From Pseudomonas sp. 6D_7.1_Bac1 (GTDB lineage: Bacteria; Pseudomonadota; Gammaproteobacteria; Pseudomonadales; Pseudomonadaceae), in assembly GCF_025465945.1 (NCBI RefSeq), contig NZ_JANLNW010000059.1, forward strand, positions 1-40,358: a stretch of 40,358 nt of DNA. The letters are read 5' to 3'. A program made the translations under genes and the position numbers. Each line of letters starts with the position of its first letter. Position 1 is the first letter of the stretch. Of this stretch, positions 24,565 through 32,415 are shown piece by piece. The notes below the pieces were generated by a model. That model worked only from the letters and a program-made list of their open reading frames with translations, had not been told where the DNA came from and searched no databases.

Positions 24565-25598
24565 CCACTCTGGTAAAGCCGCGTTCTTTATTCATCGGTC
24601 TGAGTCTGCTGTGTTTACTGGCGATCTGGCTGTCATTGGCCCTGGGTCCGGTCAGTTTGCCGTTGCTCGACACGTTGCGCGCGGCGATGCGTTTGATCGG
24701 TCTGCCGGTTCCCGCCGAGGGGCTGGAGCAGGCTGAACTGATTCTCGGGCAGATTCGTTTGCCGCGTACCTTGCTCGGTCTGGCGGTGGGTGGGGTGCTG
24801 GCGTTGTCTGGCGTGGCGATGCAGGGCCTGTTCCGCAATCCGCTGGCGGATCCGGGGTTGGTTGGCGTTTCCAGTGGCGCAGCGCTGGGCGCGGCGATTG
24901 CCATTGTCGGCGGCTCGATGTTTGGCGGTTTGCCTGAGGCGATTGGCCCGTATCTGTTATCGCTGTGTGCGTTTTTAGGCGGGCTCGGAGTGACGGCGCT
25001 GGTTTACCGCCTCGGTCGGCGTAATGGCCAGACCAACGTGGCGACCATGTTGCTGGCGGGCATCGCCCTGACAGCCCTGGCGAGTTCTGCGGTGGGCTTG
25101 TTCACCTATCTGGCGGACGACGCGACCTTGCGTACGCTGACCTTCTGGAACCTGGGCAGCCTCAATGGCGCCAGCTACGCGCGACTCTGGCCATTGCTGC
25201 TGGTGAGCGCGGCGGTGGCGCTGTGGTTGCCGCGCCGGGCCAAGGCGTTGAATGCACTGTTGCTGGGTGAATCCGAGGCCAGCCACTTGGGAATCAACGT
25301 CGAAGGGCTCAAGCGTGAACTGGTGTTCTGCACTGCGTTGGGCGTCGGTGCCGCTGTTGCGGCGGCGGGGATGATCGGTTTTGTCGGGTTGGTGGTGCCG
25401 CATCTGGTACGGCTGCTGGCCGGTCCCGATCACCGGGTTCTGCTACCCGCCTCGGTGTTGGCGGGCGCGAGTCTGTTGCTGTTTGCCGATCTGGTGGCGC
25501 GCTTGGCGCTGGCTCCGGCTGAATTGCCGATTGGCATCGTGACTGCGTTTATCGGTGCACCGTTCTTTCTGTATTTGCTGTTGCGAGGTCGCGCCTGA
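24561..25598 (+). CDS. hmuU: Heme ABC transporter permease
   Basis: A 345-residue inner membrane protein of the FecCD/BtuC family with about 9-10 transmembrane helices. Family marks: IRLPRTLLGLAVGGVLALSGVAMQGLFRNPLADPGLVGVSSGAALGA near residues 66-115, and GFVGLVVPHLVRLL.GPDHR.LLP (about 274-296), the loop that contacts the ATPase. It forms the heme channel as a dimer with two HmuV subunits. The gene is translationally coupled on both sides (ATGA with hmuT, TGATG with hmuV). Confidence 0.95.
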   Translation: MTTLVKPRSLFIGLSLLCLLAIWLSLALGPVSLPLLDTLRAAMRLIGLPVPAEGLEQAELILGQIRLPRTLLGLAVGGVLALSGVAMQGLFRNPLADPGLVGVSSGAALGAAIAIVGGSMFGGLPEAIGPYLLSLCAFLGGLGVTALVYRLGRRNGQTNVATMLLAGIALTALASSAVGLFTYLADDATLRTLTFWNLGSLNGASYARLWPLLLVSAAVALWLPRRAKALNALLLGESEASHLGINVEGLKRELVFCTALGVGAAVAAAGMIGFVGLVVPHLVRLLAGPDHRVLLPASVLAGASLLLFADLVARLALAPAELPIGIVTAFIGAPFFLYLLLRGRA

Positions 25599-26365
25599 TG
25601 CTGCGAGTGGAAAATCTGCAGATCTGCCGTGGCAAGAAAATCGTCCTGGCGGACATCGACCTTGAGCTCAAGCCGGGTGAAGTCCTCGGCGTGCTGGGTC
25701 CCAACGGCGCGGGCAAAAGCACGTTGCTCGGTGCTTTGTGTGGCGAGTTGCGTCCTGATCACGGTCGTGTGTGGCTTGATCAACACGAATTGAGCCATTG
25801 GGATGGCGCACAACGGGCGCAACGCCTCGCGGTGTTGCCGCAGACTTCGACCCTGGACTTTGCCTTTCGCGTTGAGGAAGTGGTCGGCATGGGGCGTTTG
25901 CCTCATCAAACAGGTCGGGTGCGTGATGACGAAATTATCGCTGCCGCCTTGCAGGCCGCCGATGTCGGGCATTTGAGTGGCCGCAGTTATCTGGCCTTGT
26001 CCGGTGGTGAGCGTCAGCGCGTGCATCTGGCGCGGGTGCTGGCGCAACTTTGGCCGGGTGAGGCCGGGCAGACCTTGCTGCTCGATGAGCCGACGTCGAT
26101 GCTCGACCCACTGCATCAGCACACCACCTTGCAGGCGATTCGTGAGTTCGCCGATCGCGGTGCGGCGGTGCTGGTGATTCTGCATGATTTGAATCTGGCG
26201 GCACGGTATTGTGACCGTATCCTTCTGCTCGAAAATGGCCGTCCGCATGTGCTGGACACGCCGCAGCAGGTGCTGCGTCCGGAGCCGCTCAAAGCCGTGT
26301 TTGGACTGGACGTGTTGGTGCAACCGCATCCGGAGCGCGGGCATCCGCTGATCATTGCCCGCTGA
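25598..26365 (+). CDS. hmuV: Heme ABC transporter ATP-binding protein
   Basis: A 255-residue ATPase of the FecE/BtuD type. Walker A GPNGAGKST (34-42), Q-loop LPQTSTLDF, signature LSGGERQRVHLARVL, Walker B LLLDEPTSMLD and the switch His in ILHDLNLAARY are all intact. It powers heme import from periplasm to cytoplasm. It follows hmuU with a 1-base overlap and is followed nine bases later by the ChaN-type lipoprotein, the same order as phuTUVW in P. aeruginosa. Confidence 0.96.
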   Translation: MLRVENLQICRGKKIVLADIDLELKPGEVLGVLGPNGAGKSTLLGALCGELRPDHGRVWLDQHELSHWDGAQRAQRLAVLPQTSTLDFAFRVEEVVGMGRLPHQTGRVRDDEIIAAALQAADVGHLSGRSYLALSGGERQRVHLARVLAQLWPGEAGQTLLLDEPTSMLDPLHQHTTLQAIREFADRGAAVLVILHDLNLAARYCDRILLLENGRPHVLDTPQQVLRPEPLKAVFGLDVLVQPHPERGHPLIIAR

Positions 26366-26374
26366 GGTGAGCCC

Positions 26375-27226
26375 ATGCGTGGGATATTGATTCTGGCGCT
26401 GTTGTTACTGGGCGCCTGTCAAAACCTGACACCCCGTGCCGTGGATCAACCGTCTGGCGTGATTCGAGATCTGCACACCGGTCAGCGCCTGAGTGCCCAA
26501 GCGCTGGTCGAACGGTTGGCTGGCGCGCCACGGTTGATCGTTGGCGAGCAGCATGACAATCCCGATCACCATGATGTGCAGTTGTGGTTATTGCAGGCAC
26601 TTGCTCGGCAGCGGGCCCAAGGCAGCTTGCTGCTGGAAATGCTGACGTCGGATCAGCAGGTGCGTGTCGATGAGGTCCATGCTTTGAGCGCCGCTCGCTG
26701 GCCTGCCGATTTGCCGGCGGCACTGGCCTGGCAATCGGGTTGGGACTGGAACCTGTATGGGCCGATTGTGCGGTATGCCCTGGTTCAGCCTTATCCGCTT
26801 TTGGCGGCGAATCTGGATTCGATTGAGGTTCGGCGCATTTATAAGCAAGCACCGGCCGTGAGCGGGGCTCGTTCGAACGCAGCAGCGGTCAAGCTTGAAT
26901 TGCTGGCGCAGATTCGCGACGGCCATTGCGGGTTGTTACCCGAGCGCCGGATGCCGGCCATGCTGGCGGTTCAGCAACAACGTGACCGGCAGATGGCCAT
27001 GCGATTGCTGGCAGCGCCCGCGCCGGCAGTGTTGTTTGCTGGCGGTTATCACGCGCGACTGGACATTGGCGTGCCAGTACATGTGCAGGACATTAGTGAG
27101 CATCCGGCGCCCGTTGTCGTGATGCTGGCGGAAAAGGGGGCCGTGGTTTCGTTGGCATCGGCGGATTACGTCTGGTATACGGCCAGCCGCCCCGTGCAGG
27201 ACTATTGCGCACAACTGCGTCATTAA
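26375..27226 (+). CDS. phuW: ChaN-family heme-binding lipoprotein
   Basis: A 283-residue lipoprotein: hydrophobic start MRGILILALLLLGACQ with the lipid-bearing Cys15. The body has the ChaN (DUF399) marks LIVGEQHDNPDHHDVQLWLL (about 53-72), LLLEML near residue 90, and FAGGYHARLDIGVP (about 222-235). ChaN binds pairs of heme molecules at a Tyr/His surface site; the family role is heme storage or handling in the envelope. As last gene of the heme operon, next to a PrrF RNA, it corresponds to phuW of P. aeruginosa. Ribosome binding site GAGGTGA. Confidence 0.9.
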   Translation: MRGILILALLLLGACQNLTPRAVDQPSGVIRDLHTGQRLSAQALVERLAGAPRLIVGEQHDNPDHHDVQLWLLQALARQRAQGSLLLEMLTSDQQVRVDEVHALSAARWPADLPAALAWQSGWDWNLYGPIVRYALVQPYPLLAANLDSIEVRRIYKQAPAVSGARSNAAAVKLELLAQIRDGHCGLLPERRMPAMLAVQQQRDRQMAMRLLAAPAPAVLFAGGYHARLDIGVPVHVQDISEHPAPVVVMLAEKGAVVSLASADYVWYTASRPVQDYCAQLRH

Positions 27227-27263
27227 GCCGTCGACGTTTCTCTCGAATCACTTTTCGACAGGC

Positions 27264-27290
27264 AAAAAAAGACCCGGCAAGAGCCGGGTC
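27264..27290 (-). terminator. Terminator of prrF
   Basis: Stem GACCCGGC / GCCGGGTC (27271-27278, 27283-27290), loop AAGA, and seven T on the minus strand. Lacking a U-run on the plus strand, it is only a partial stop for phuW read-through. Confidence 0.88.
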
Positions 27291-27377
27291 AAATAACCGT
27301 GATTAGCCTGATGAGGAGATAATCTGAGAGTCCGAACCACTGGTCTTTCAGAAGATCAGCTGATCTCGCGATCAGTT
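27264..27377 (-). ncRNA. prrF: PrrF iron-responsive small RNA
   Basis: On the minus strand a transcript of about 114 bases begins AACTGATCGCGAGATCAGCT, contains the family core ACTCTCAG...TCTCCTCATCAGGCTAATCA and ends in a GACCCGGC / GCCGGGTC terminator with seven T. This is the pattern of PrrF1/PrrF2, which with Hfq lower expression of non-essential iron proteins such as SodB and aconitase in iron starvation. Promoter TTGACT (27406-27411), 16 bases, TATGAT (27384-27389), with a Fur box across it. It lies convergent to phuW, the site of prrF1-prrF2 in P. aeruginosa, but only one copy is present. Confidence 0.93.
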
Positions 27378-27379
27378 GT

Positions 27380-27398
27380 GATAATCATAACGATTCTC
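27380..27398 (-). promoter_or_regulatory. Fur box of prrF
   Basis: GATAATCATAACGATTCTC (plus reading) matches the 19-base Fur consensus at 15 positions. It covers the -10 and spacer of the prrF promoter, so Fur with iron should silence the RNA. Confidence 0.85.
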
Positions 27399-27478
27399 AT
27401 TTGTAAGTCAATCGATGTTTTCTGAATTCTTTTCTCTTTCGCCAAACACTTGTTCGGATTGCTCGTAAATGCCGGGAT

Positions 27479-27751
27479 TTAAACCTTGTGGCGTGACGAA
27501 ATGGCTTCGAGCTGTTTAATGAGTGCTTCCTTGCGTTCGGTGGGGATGTCGTTCCAATGCACGTCCATCAGCGCCCCTTCAATCGCATACAACAACACCT
27601 TCGATGCACGAAACCCGCGAGTGCGCACCGCCCGATAAGCATCCACCGCCCCCAGGCGGCGCAAGTCCGAGGCGCTATGGATGCCCACGGCATGCAGCCA
27701 TTGTGCCGACGTCTTGCCAAGGTTTTTCAGGTGTTGCAGTTCATCATTCAT
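27479..27751 (-). CDS. TfoX C-terminal domain protein
   Basis: A 90-residue protein consisting only of the TfoX/Sxy C-terminal domain, a helix-hairpin-helix-like bundle: LKNLGKTSAQWLHAVGIHSASDLRRLGAVDAYRAVR at about 8-43, then ALYAIEGAL.D.HWN-like DIPTERKEALI. Full TfoX proteins regulate competence in Vibrio and Haemophilus; the isolated C-terminal domain is common in pseudomonads and has no known function there. ATG at 27751 has AAGGAG five bases upstream; an adjacent TTG is too close to it. It sits directly upstream of prrF on the same strand, where P. aeruginosa has cbpA. Confidence 0.87.
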   Translation of the reverse strand: MNDELQHLKNLGKTSAQWLHAVGIHSASDLRRLGAVDAYRAVRTRGFRASKVLLYAIEGALMDVHWNDIPTERKEALIKQLEAISSRHKV

Positions 27752-27964
27752 CAAGCCTCCTTGCGACCGCCGAAGAGTGCGTGGACGAGCCTCAAAGGAG
27801 TGTAGCGGTCAGTAGGAAAAGCGTGGTTGTTTGGTCGGTTTGAACGCAAAAGCTTCTAAGGCGATATGCCAGATAGCTCTGGAATGGCAGTGAGGGTAGT
27901 AGGAAGGGGGCGCAGAAAAGTCCAGCGCGCAGCGGGGGCGCCGGACTTCAGGTGACGGCAGGTG

Positions 27965-28309
27965 TTACCGGGTGCGGTAACGCAGGCGCGTCCCGAAATT
28001 CATCGACATGAGAATTTCGTCGGCCGACAGCTCGGGCGGGAAGTAAGCGCCGGAGATTTGCGCGTGGGCCAGACTCGCACCTTCCAGAGACGCATTGCGA
28101 AAATCGATGCCACGCAGGTCGGCAGAGCGGAAGTAGGCGTCGCTGAAATCGATACCTTCGGCGTTCAGCTCGCGCAGGTCGAGGCCGCGAAAATCGCCGC
28201 CCACCATGTCGACAGGCCCGGACTTGGGCCTTTCGCGATTGAAACCTGTGATGTCATCTTTGTGCAGCAGGGCAAATAGCGGGGTGTCGAGAAGTTTTGG
28301 CTGGCTCAT
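27965..28309 (-). CDS. Pentapeptide-repeat protein
   Basis: A 114-residue protein with pentapeptide repeats of A(D/N)LxX type from about residue 38 to 92: DFRGL DLREL NAEGI DFSDA YFRSA DLRGI DFRNA SLEGA SLAHA QISGA. Ten to eleven units give about 2.5 turns of a right-handed beta-helix, too short to mimic DNA as Qnr proteins do. The N-terminus (LLDTPLFALLHKDDITGFN) and the C-terminal tail (MNFGTRLRYRTR) are unique. No signal peptide, so cytoplasmic. Ribosome binding site AGGTGA. Function not assigned. Confidence 0.88.
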   Translation of the reverse strand: MSQPKLLDTPLFALLHKDDITGFNRERPKSGPVDMVGGDFRGLDLRELNAEGIDFSDAYFRSADLRGIDFRNASLEGASLAHAQISGAYFPPELSADEILMSMNFGTRLRYRTR

Positions 28310-28363
28310 GGGACGTCACCTGTTAGTTTTATGACGCCAGTATAGTGCCACTATTTTGCAGGC

Positions 28364-28385
28364 GTGAAGCCGGTTAGGGCTTCAC
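28364..28385. terminator. Hairpin after the kinase-like gene
   Basis: Perfect 8-base stem GTGAAGCC / GGCTTCAC with a 6-base loop, 16 bases past the stop of the APH/P-loop gene. The minus strand continues GCCTGCAAAATAG with no U-run, so termination would be weak or factor-dependent. Confidence 0.45.
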
Positions 28386-28400
28386 CCCTGAAATAGTTTC

Positions 28401-29957
28401 TTACAGGCCCGGCAAGCGCTGACGAATTTGCGCGACCACGGTGTCGAGGGTGCCGCTTTCATTGGTTTGCACGCGTTTGCTACAGAGAATCTCTGTCGGT
28501 GTCAGTGGCTCGCGATTGGCTTGCTGAGCTGCGATAACAGCCAGGTTGGCGTCGGATGGATCGTTCTTGTCTGCCTGACGCTGCGCCAGCCAGCTCTCGA
28601 TGACGGCTTGTGGTGCATTGCAATCAAGGATCAGGAACGGTGCACCCGTTGCTTCGGCGATTTTTGCTGCGCTATCGCGTTGCTCACGCTTGAGGTAAGT
28701 CGCGTCGATGACCACCGGGAAACCGGCGCGCAGAATCACGTCAGCGATTTCATGCAGGCGGGTGTAGGTGGCGGCGCTGGCGTCGGTGCTGTAGATACCG
28801 GCTTGTGGGTCGTTTGGCACGTGCTGCTCACCGAACAGGCGCTTGCGCTCGACATCGGAACGCAGGCGAATCGCGCCCAGCGCTTCCACCAGTCGCATGG
28901 CTACGTGGCTCTTGCCGACAGCCGAGACGCCGTGGGTGATTGCCAGGAAACGCGATGGAATGGTGCTGTAGCTTTCCGCCAGGTTGGCATAGTTGCGGTA
29001 CTGGCGCAGGGTCGTGGCGCGTTGCACCGGATCGGCCTCGGCGGGCATGCTGAACAGGCTGACCTTGGCGCGAACCAGTGCACGATAGGCTTTATAGAAG
29101 TTCAGCAGCTCAAGGCCCTGATAGTCGCCGGTCAGCTCCAGGTACTGGCTCATGAAGCGGCGTGCCAGGCTTTTCAGGCCGCGGTCTTCGAGGTCCATCG
29201 CCAGGAAACCGGTGTCGGCATAGACGTCGGTGAAGCGGAATGGTTCGTTGAATTCGATGCAGTCGAAAATGACCACGTTGCCGTCGATCACGGTGGCGTT
29301 GCCCAAGTGGATGTCACCGTGGCACTCACGGATAAAACCTTCGGCCTTGCGTTGGGCCAGCAGTGGTTTCAGGCGTTCGAAGCTGCTCTCGGCCCAGGCT
29401 TGCAGGGCTTCGAGTTGCAGCAGGTCGGCCTTTTCGCTGAGGAACGGGCGAATCTGTTCGAAGTTCTGCCGCACAGGCGCCATGACGCTTTCAGGCGTAC
29501 CGGCTTCATGAGCTGCCGGAACCTTCGGGGCGTTGAGGTGGAACTGGGCGATCTGGCTGGCCATCTGGTCGATGTGCGCGGTTGTCAATTCACCATTGGC
29601 TTGCAGGGTGCTGAGCAGCTGGCTTTGCGGGAACTGGCGCATTTTCAGCGCATAATCGAGCACTGGGCCTGTGCCACCCAATTGCGGCGCCTCAATGCTG
29701 CCGGTGATTGGCAACACTTCAAGATACAAATCCTTGGTCAGGCGCTGGTTGAGGCGTAGTTCTTCGCCGCAGAAGTGCTCGCGTGACTCGAGCCCGGTGA
29801 AGTCGAGGAAACCGAAGTTGACTGGCTTCTTCACTTTATAAGCGTAGGGGCCAGTGAGCAGCACCCAGGAGATGTGCGTCTCGATGACCTGGAAGCCCTC
29901 TACAGGATGAGGGTAGAGGGCCGGGTTTTGCAGGGCAGCGATCAGGGACTGGCTCAC
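28401..29957 (-). CDS. Bifunctional APH-type kinase / P-loop ATP-binding protein
   Basis: A 518-residue two-domain protein. Residues about 20-290 resemble the aminoglycoside phosphotransferase/choline kinase fold: YKVKKPV (Lys), catalytic loop HGDIHLGN with Asp215, and the metal motif IFDCIEF with Asp232. Residues about 335-518 form a P-loop kinase of the zeta-toxin/gluconokinase kind: HGVSAVGKSH (Walker A, 342-351), SDVERKRLFG, VVIDATYLKREQRD. Both active sites look intact, but the substrate is unknown; such fusions are widely annotated but uncharacterised, and this is not evidence of antibiotic resistance. The start is GTG, chosen for the GAAGGA ribosome binding site six bases before it. 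Divergent from mrcB. Confidence 0.85.
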   Translation of the reverse strand: MSQSLIAALQNPALYPHPVEGFQVIETHISWVLLTGPYAYKVKKPVNFGFLDFTGLESREHFCGEELRLNQRLTKDLYLEVLPITGSIEAPQLGGTGPVLDYALKMRQFPQSQLLSTLQANGELTTAHIDQMASQIAQFHLNAPKVPAAHEAGTPESVMAPVRQNFEQIRPFLSEKADLLQLEALQAWAESSFERLKPLLAQRKAEGFIRECHGDIHLGNATVIDGNVVIFDCIEFNEPFRFTDVYADTGFLAMDLEDRGLKSLARRFMSQYLELTGDYQGLELLNFYKAYRALVRAKVSLFSMPAEADPVQRATTLRQYRNYANLAESYSTIPSRFLAITHGVSAVGKSHVAMRLVEALGAIRLRSDVERKRLFGEQHVPNDPQAGIYSTDASAATYTRLHEIADVILRAGFPVVIDATYLKREQRDSAAKIAEATGAPFLILDCNAPQAVIESWLAQRQADKNDPSDANLAVIAAQQANREPLTPTEILCSKRVQTNESGTLDTVVAQIRQRLPGL

Positions 29958-30060
29958 AGGCGATCCTTCAGAGACTGGAAAAATTCAAGGACGACATTAT
30001 GGCGGCAAGTGGGGCTAACGCAAACCTCGCCGGGCTCATGTGGATCGGGAATAAAGTGCG

Positions 30061-30066
30061 TATAAT
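30061..30066 (+). promoter_or_regulatory. Putative -10 element of mrcB very close to the start codon
   Basis: A consensus TATAAT ends only eight bases before the mrcB ATG (30075), so transcription from it would begin at about 30072-30073. The -35 position is poor (ATGTGG). No Shine-Dalgarno sequence precedes the ATG. Confidence 0.5.
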
Positions 30067-30074
30067 CCGCCGCC

Positions 30075-32399
30075 ATGACTCGTACCCGATCCCCTCGTTC
30101 CCCTAAAAAACCTCCGTCTAGCGGCCTGCGCCCCTGGTTAGGCTGGGCGCTGAAGCTCAGTCTGGTCGGCCTCGTGGTGCTCGCAGGCTTTGCGGTTTAC
30201 CTCGACGCCGTGGTCCAGGAGAAGTTCTCCGGCAAGCGCTGGACCATTCCGGCCAAGGTTTATGCACGCCCGCTCGAGCTGTTCGTCGGACAAAAGCTGA
30301 GCAAGGATGACTTTCTCACCGAACTCGATGCCCTGGGTTATCGCCGCGAAAGTGTGGCCAATGGACCGGGCGCGGCATCGGTCAATGGCAATACCGTTGA
30401 TTTGAACACCCGTGGTTTCCAGTTCTATGAAGGTCTGGAGCAGGCTCAGCCGGTGCGCGTGCGGTTCTCCGGCGATTACGTTGCCGAGCTGTCGTCGACC
30501 AACGGTTCAAAATTGTCGGTGGTACGCCTTGAGCCGCTGCTGATCGGTGGCCTTTATCCGAAAAACCTCGAAGACCGCATCCTGATCAAGATCGATCAGG
30601 TGCCGCCGTATCTGCTCGATACGCTGGTAGCAGTGGAAGACCGCGACTTCTATCACCACTTTGGTGTGTCGCCGAAGTCGATCATGCGGGCGATTTGGGT
30701 CAACACCTCGGCCGGGCAAATGCGTCAGGGCGGGAGTACGTTGACGCAGCAACTGGTCAAGAACTTCTACCTGACCAACGAGCGCAGCCTGAGCCGCAAA
30801 CTGACCGAAGCGATGATGGCGATGCTGCTTGAGTTGCACTACAAAAAGCCGGACATTCTTGAGGCTTATCTCAACGAAGTGTTCATTGGTCAGGATGGGC
30901 AGCGCGCCGTGCACGGTTTCGGTCTGGCCAGTCAGTTTTTCTTCAGTCAGCCGCTGTCCGAGCTCAAGTTACATCAAGTCGCGTTGTTGGTGGGTATGGT
31001 CAAAGGGCCGTCCTACTACAACCCGCGTCGCTACCCGGAGCGCGCACTTGAGCGACGCAATCTGGTCCTTGACCTGCTGCAAGAGCAAGGTGTTGCCACC
31101 GCCGAGCAAGTCGCCGCAGCCAAGAACATGCCGTTGGGTGTGACCAAGCGCGGCAGCCTGGCGGACAGCTCATTCCCGGGCTTCCTCGATCTGGTCAAGC
31201 GTCAACTGCGCGAAGACTACCGCGAGGAAGACTTGACCGAAGAAGGCCTGCGGATTTTCACCAGTTTCGACCCGATCCTGCAGATGAAGGCCGAAGCCTC
31301 GGTCAACGATACGTTCAAGCGCCTTGCTGGCCGTAAAGGTTCGGAAGACGTTGAAGCGGCGATGGTCGTGACCAACCCGGAAACCGGTGAGGTCCAGGCG
31401 ATGATCGGTAGTCGTCAGGCCAGTTTCGCCGGTTTCAACCGGGCGCTGGATGCGGTACGGCCCGTCGGTTCCCTGATCAAGCCGGCGGTGTACCTGACCG
31501 CACTTGAGAAACCGAGCCAGTACACCTTGACCAGTTGGTTGTCCGATGAATCCTTCTCGGTCAAAGGGGCGGATGGTCAGGTCTGGAAGCCACAGAACTA
31601 TGATCGTCGCTCCCACGGTACGGTTTTCCTATACCAGGGCCTGGCGCATTCCTACAACCTGTCGACGGCGCGTCTCGGGTTGGAGATCGGTGTCCCGAAC
31701 GTCCTGAAAACCCTTGCGCGTCTGGGTATTACCCGTGAATTCCCGGCTTTCCCGTCAATGTTGCTGGGGGCGGGTGGCCTGACGCCGATTGAAGTGGCAA
31801 CCATGTACCAGACCCTTGCCAACGGCGGTTTCAACACGCCGATGCGCGGGATTCGCAGCGTACTGACCGCCGAAGGTCAGCCGCTCAAGCGTTATCCGTT
31901 CCAGATTCAACAGCGTTTCGATCCGGCTTCTATCTACCTGATCCAGAGTGCGATGCAGCGCGTGATGCGTGAAGGTACGGGTAGCTCGGTCTACAACGTG
32001 CTGCCAAAAACGCTGACGCTGGCGGGTAAAACCGGTACCAGTAACGACTCGCGAGACAGCTGGTTCGCCGGTTTCAGCCAGGATCTGCTGGCGGTGGTCT
32101 GGTTGGGCCGCGATGACAACGGCAAGACGCCGTTCACCGGTGCCACGGGCGCGCTGCAAGTCTGGACCAGTTTCATGCGCAAGGCCGACCCGTTGCCGCT
32201 GGATATGCCGCAGCCGGATAATGTCGTTCAGGCCTGGGTTGATTCGCGTACCGGGCAGGGCTCTGAAGCCAACTGCCCAGGCGCAGTGCAGATGCCGTAT
32301 ATTCGCGGCAGCGAACCGCCTCCCGGCGCGGCGTGCGGTGGCTCAAGCCCCGCTTCAGGCGAATCGGTGATGGATTGGGTCAAGGGCTGGATGAATTAA
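30075..32399 (+). CDS. mrcB: Penicillin-binding protein 1B
   Basis: A 774-residue bifunctional class A PBP. Basic cytoplasmic tail (1-20), one transmembrane helix (about 24-44), a UB2H-type domain (about 60-150), then the glycosyltransferase domain with catalytic Glu188 (VEDRDFYHHFG) and QGGSTLTQQLVKN, and the transpeptidase domain with S466-x-x-K (SLIKP), S526-Y-N and K652-T-G. All catalytic residues are present. It polymerises and crosslinks peptidoglycan at the outer face of the inner membrane. The next gene encodes its lipoprotein activator. No Met closer to the family N-terminus and no ribosome binding site are seen. Confidence 0.97.
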   Translation: MTRTRSPRSPKKPPSSGLRPWLGWALKLSLVGLVVLAGFAVYLDAVVQEKFSGKRWTIPAKVYARPLELFVGQKLSKDDFLTELDALGYRRESVANGPGAASVNGNTVDLNTRGFQFYEGLEQAQPVRVRFSGDYVAELSSTNGSKLSVVRLEPLLIGGLYPKNLEDRILIKIDQVPPYLLDTLVAVEDRDFYHHFGVSPKSIMRAIWVNTSAGQMRQGGSTLTQQLVKNFYLTNERSLSRKLTEAMMAMLLELHYKKPDILEAYLNEVFIGQDGQRAVHGFGLASQFFFSQPLSELKLHQVALLVGMVKGPSYYNPRRYPERALERRNLVLDLLQEQGVATAEQVAAAKNMPLGVTKRGSLADSSFPGFLDLVKRQLREDYREEDLTEEGLRIFTSFDPILQMKAEASVNDTFKRLAGRKGSEDVEAAMVVTNPETGEVQAMIGSRQASFAGFNRALDAVRPVGSLIKPAVYLTALEKPSQYTLTSWLSDESFSVKGADGQVWKPQNYDRRSHGTVFLYQGLAHSYNLSTARLGLEIGVPNVLKTLARLGITREFPAFPSMLLGAGGLTPIEVATMYQTLANGGFNTPMRGIRSVLTAEGQPLKRYPFQIQQRFDPASIYLIQSAMQRVMREGTGSSVYNVLPKTLTLAGKTGTSNDSRDSWFAGFSQDLLAVVWLGRDDNGKTPFTGATGALQVWTSFMRKADPLPLDMPQPDNVVQAWVDSRTGQGSEANCPGAVQMPYIRGSEPPPGAACGGSSPASGESVMDWVKGWMN

Positions 32400-32415
32400 G
32401 CGAAGAGGGTTTCAA

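Noticed and set aside
28407..29957. Aminoglycoside resistance gene
   Set aside because: The APH-like fold alone does not imply resistance; this fusion is a core chromosomal gene in pseudomonads with an unknown substrate.
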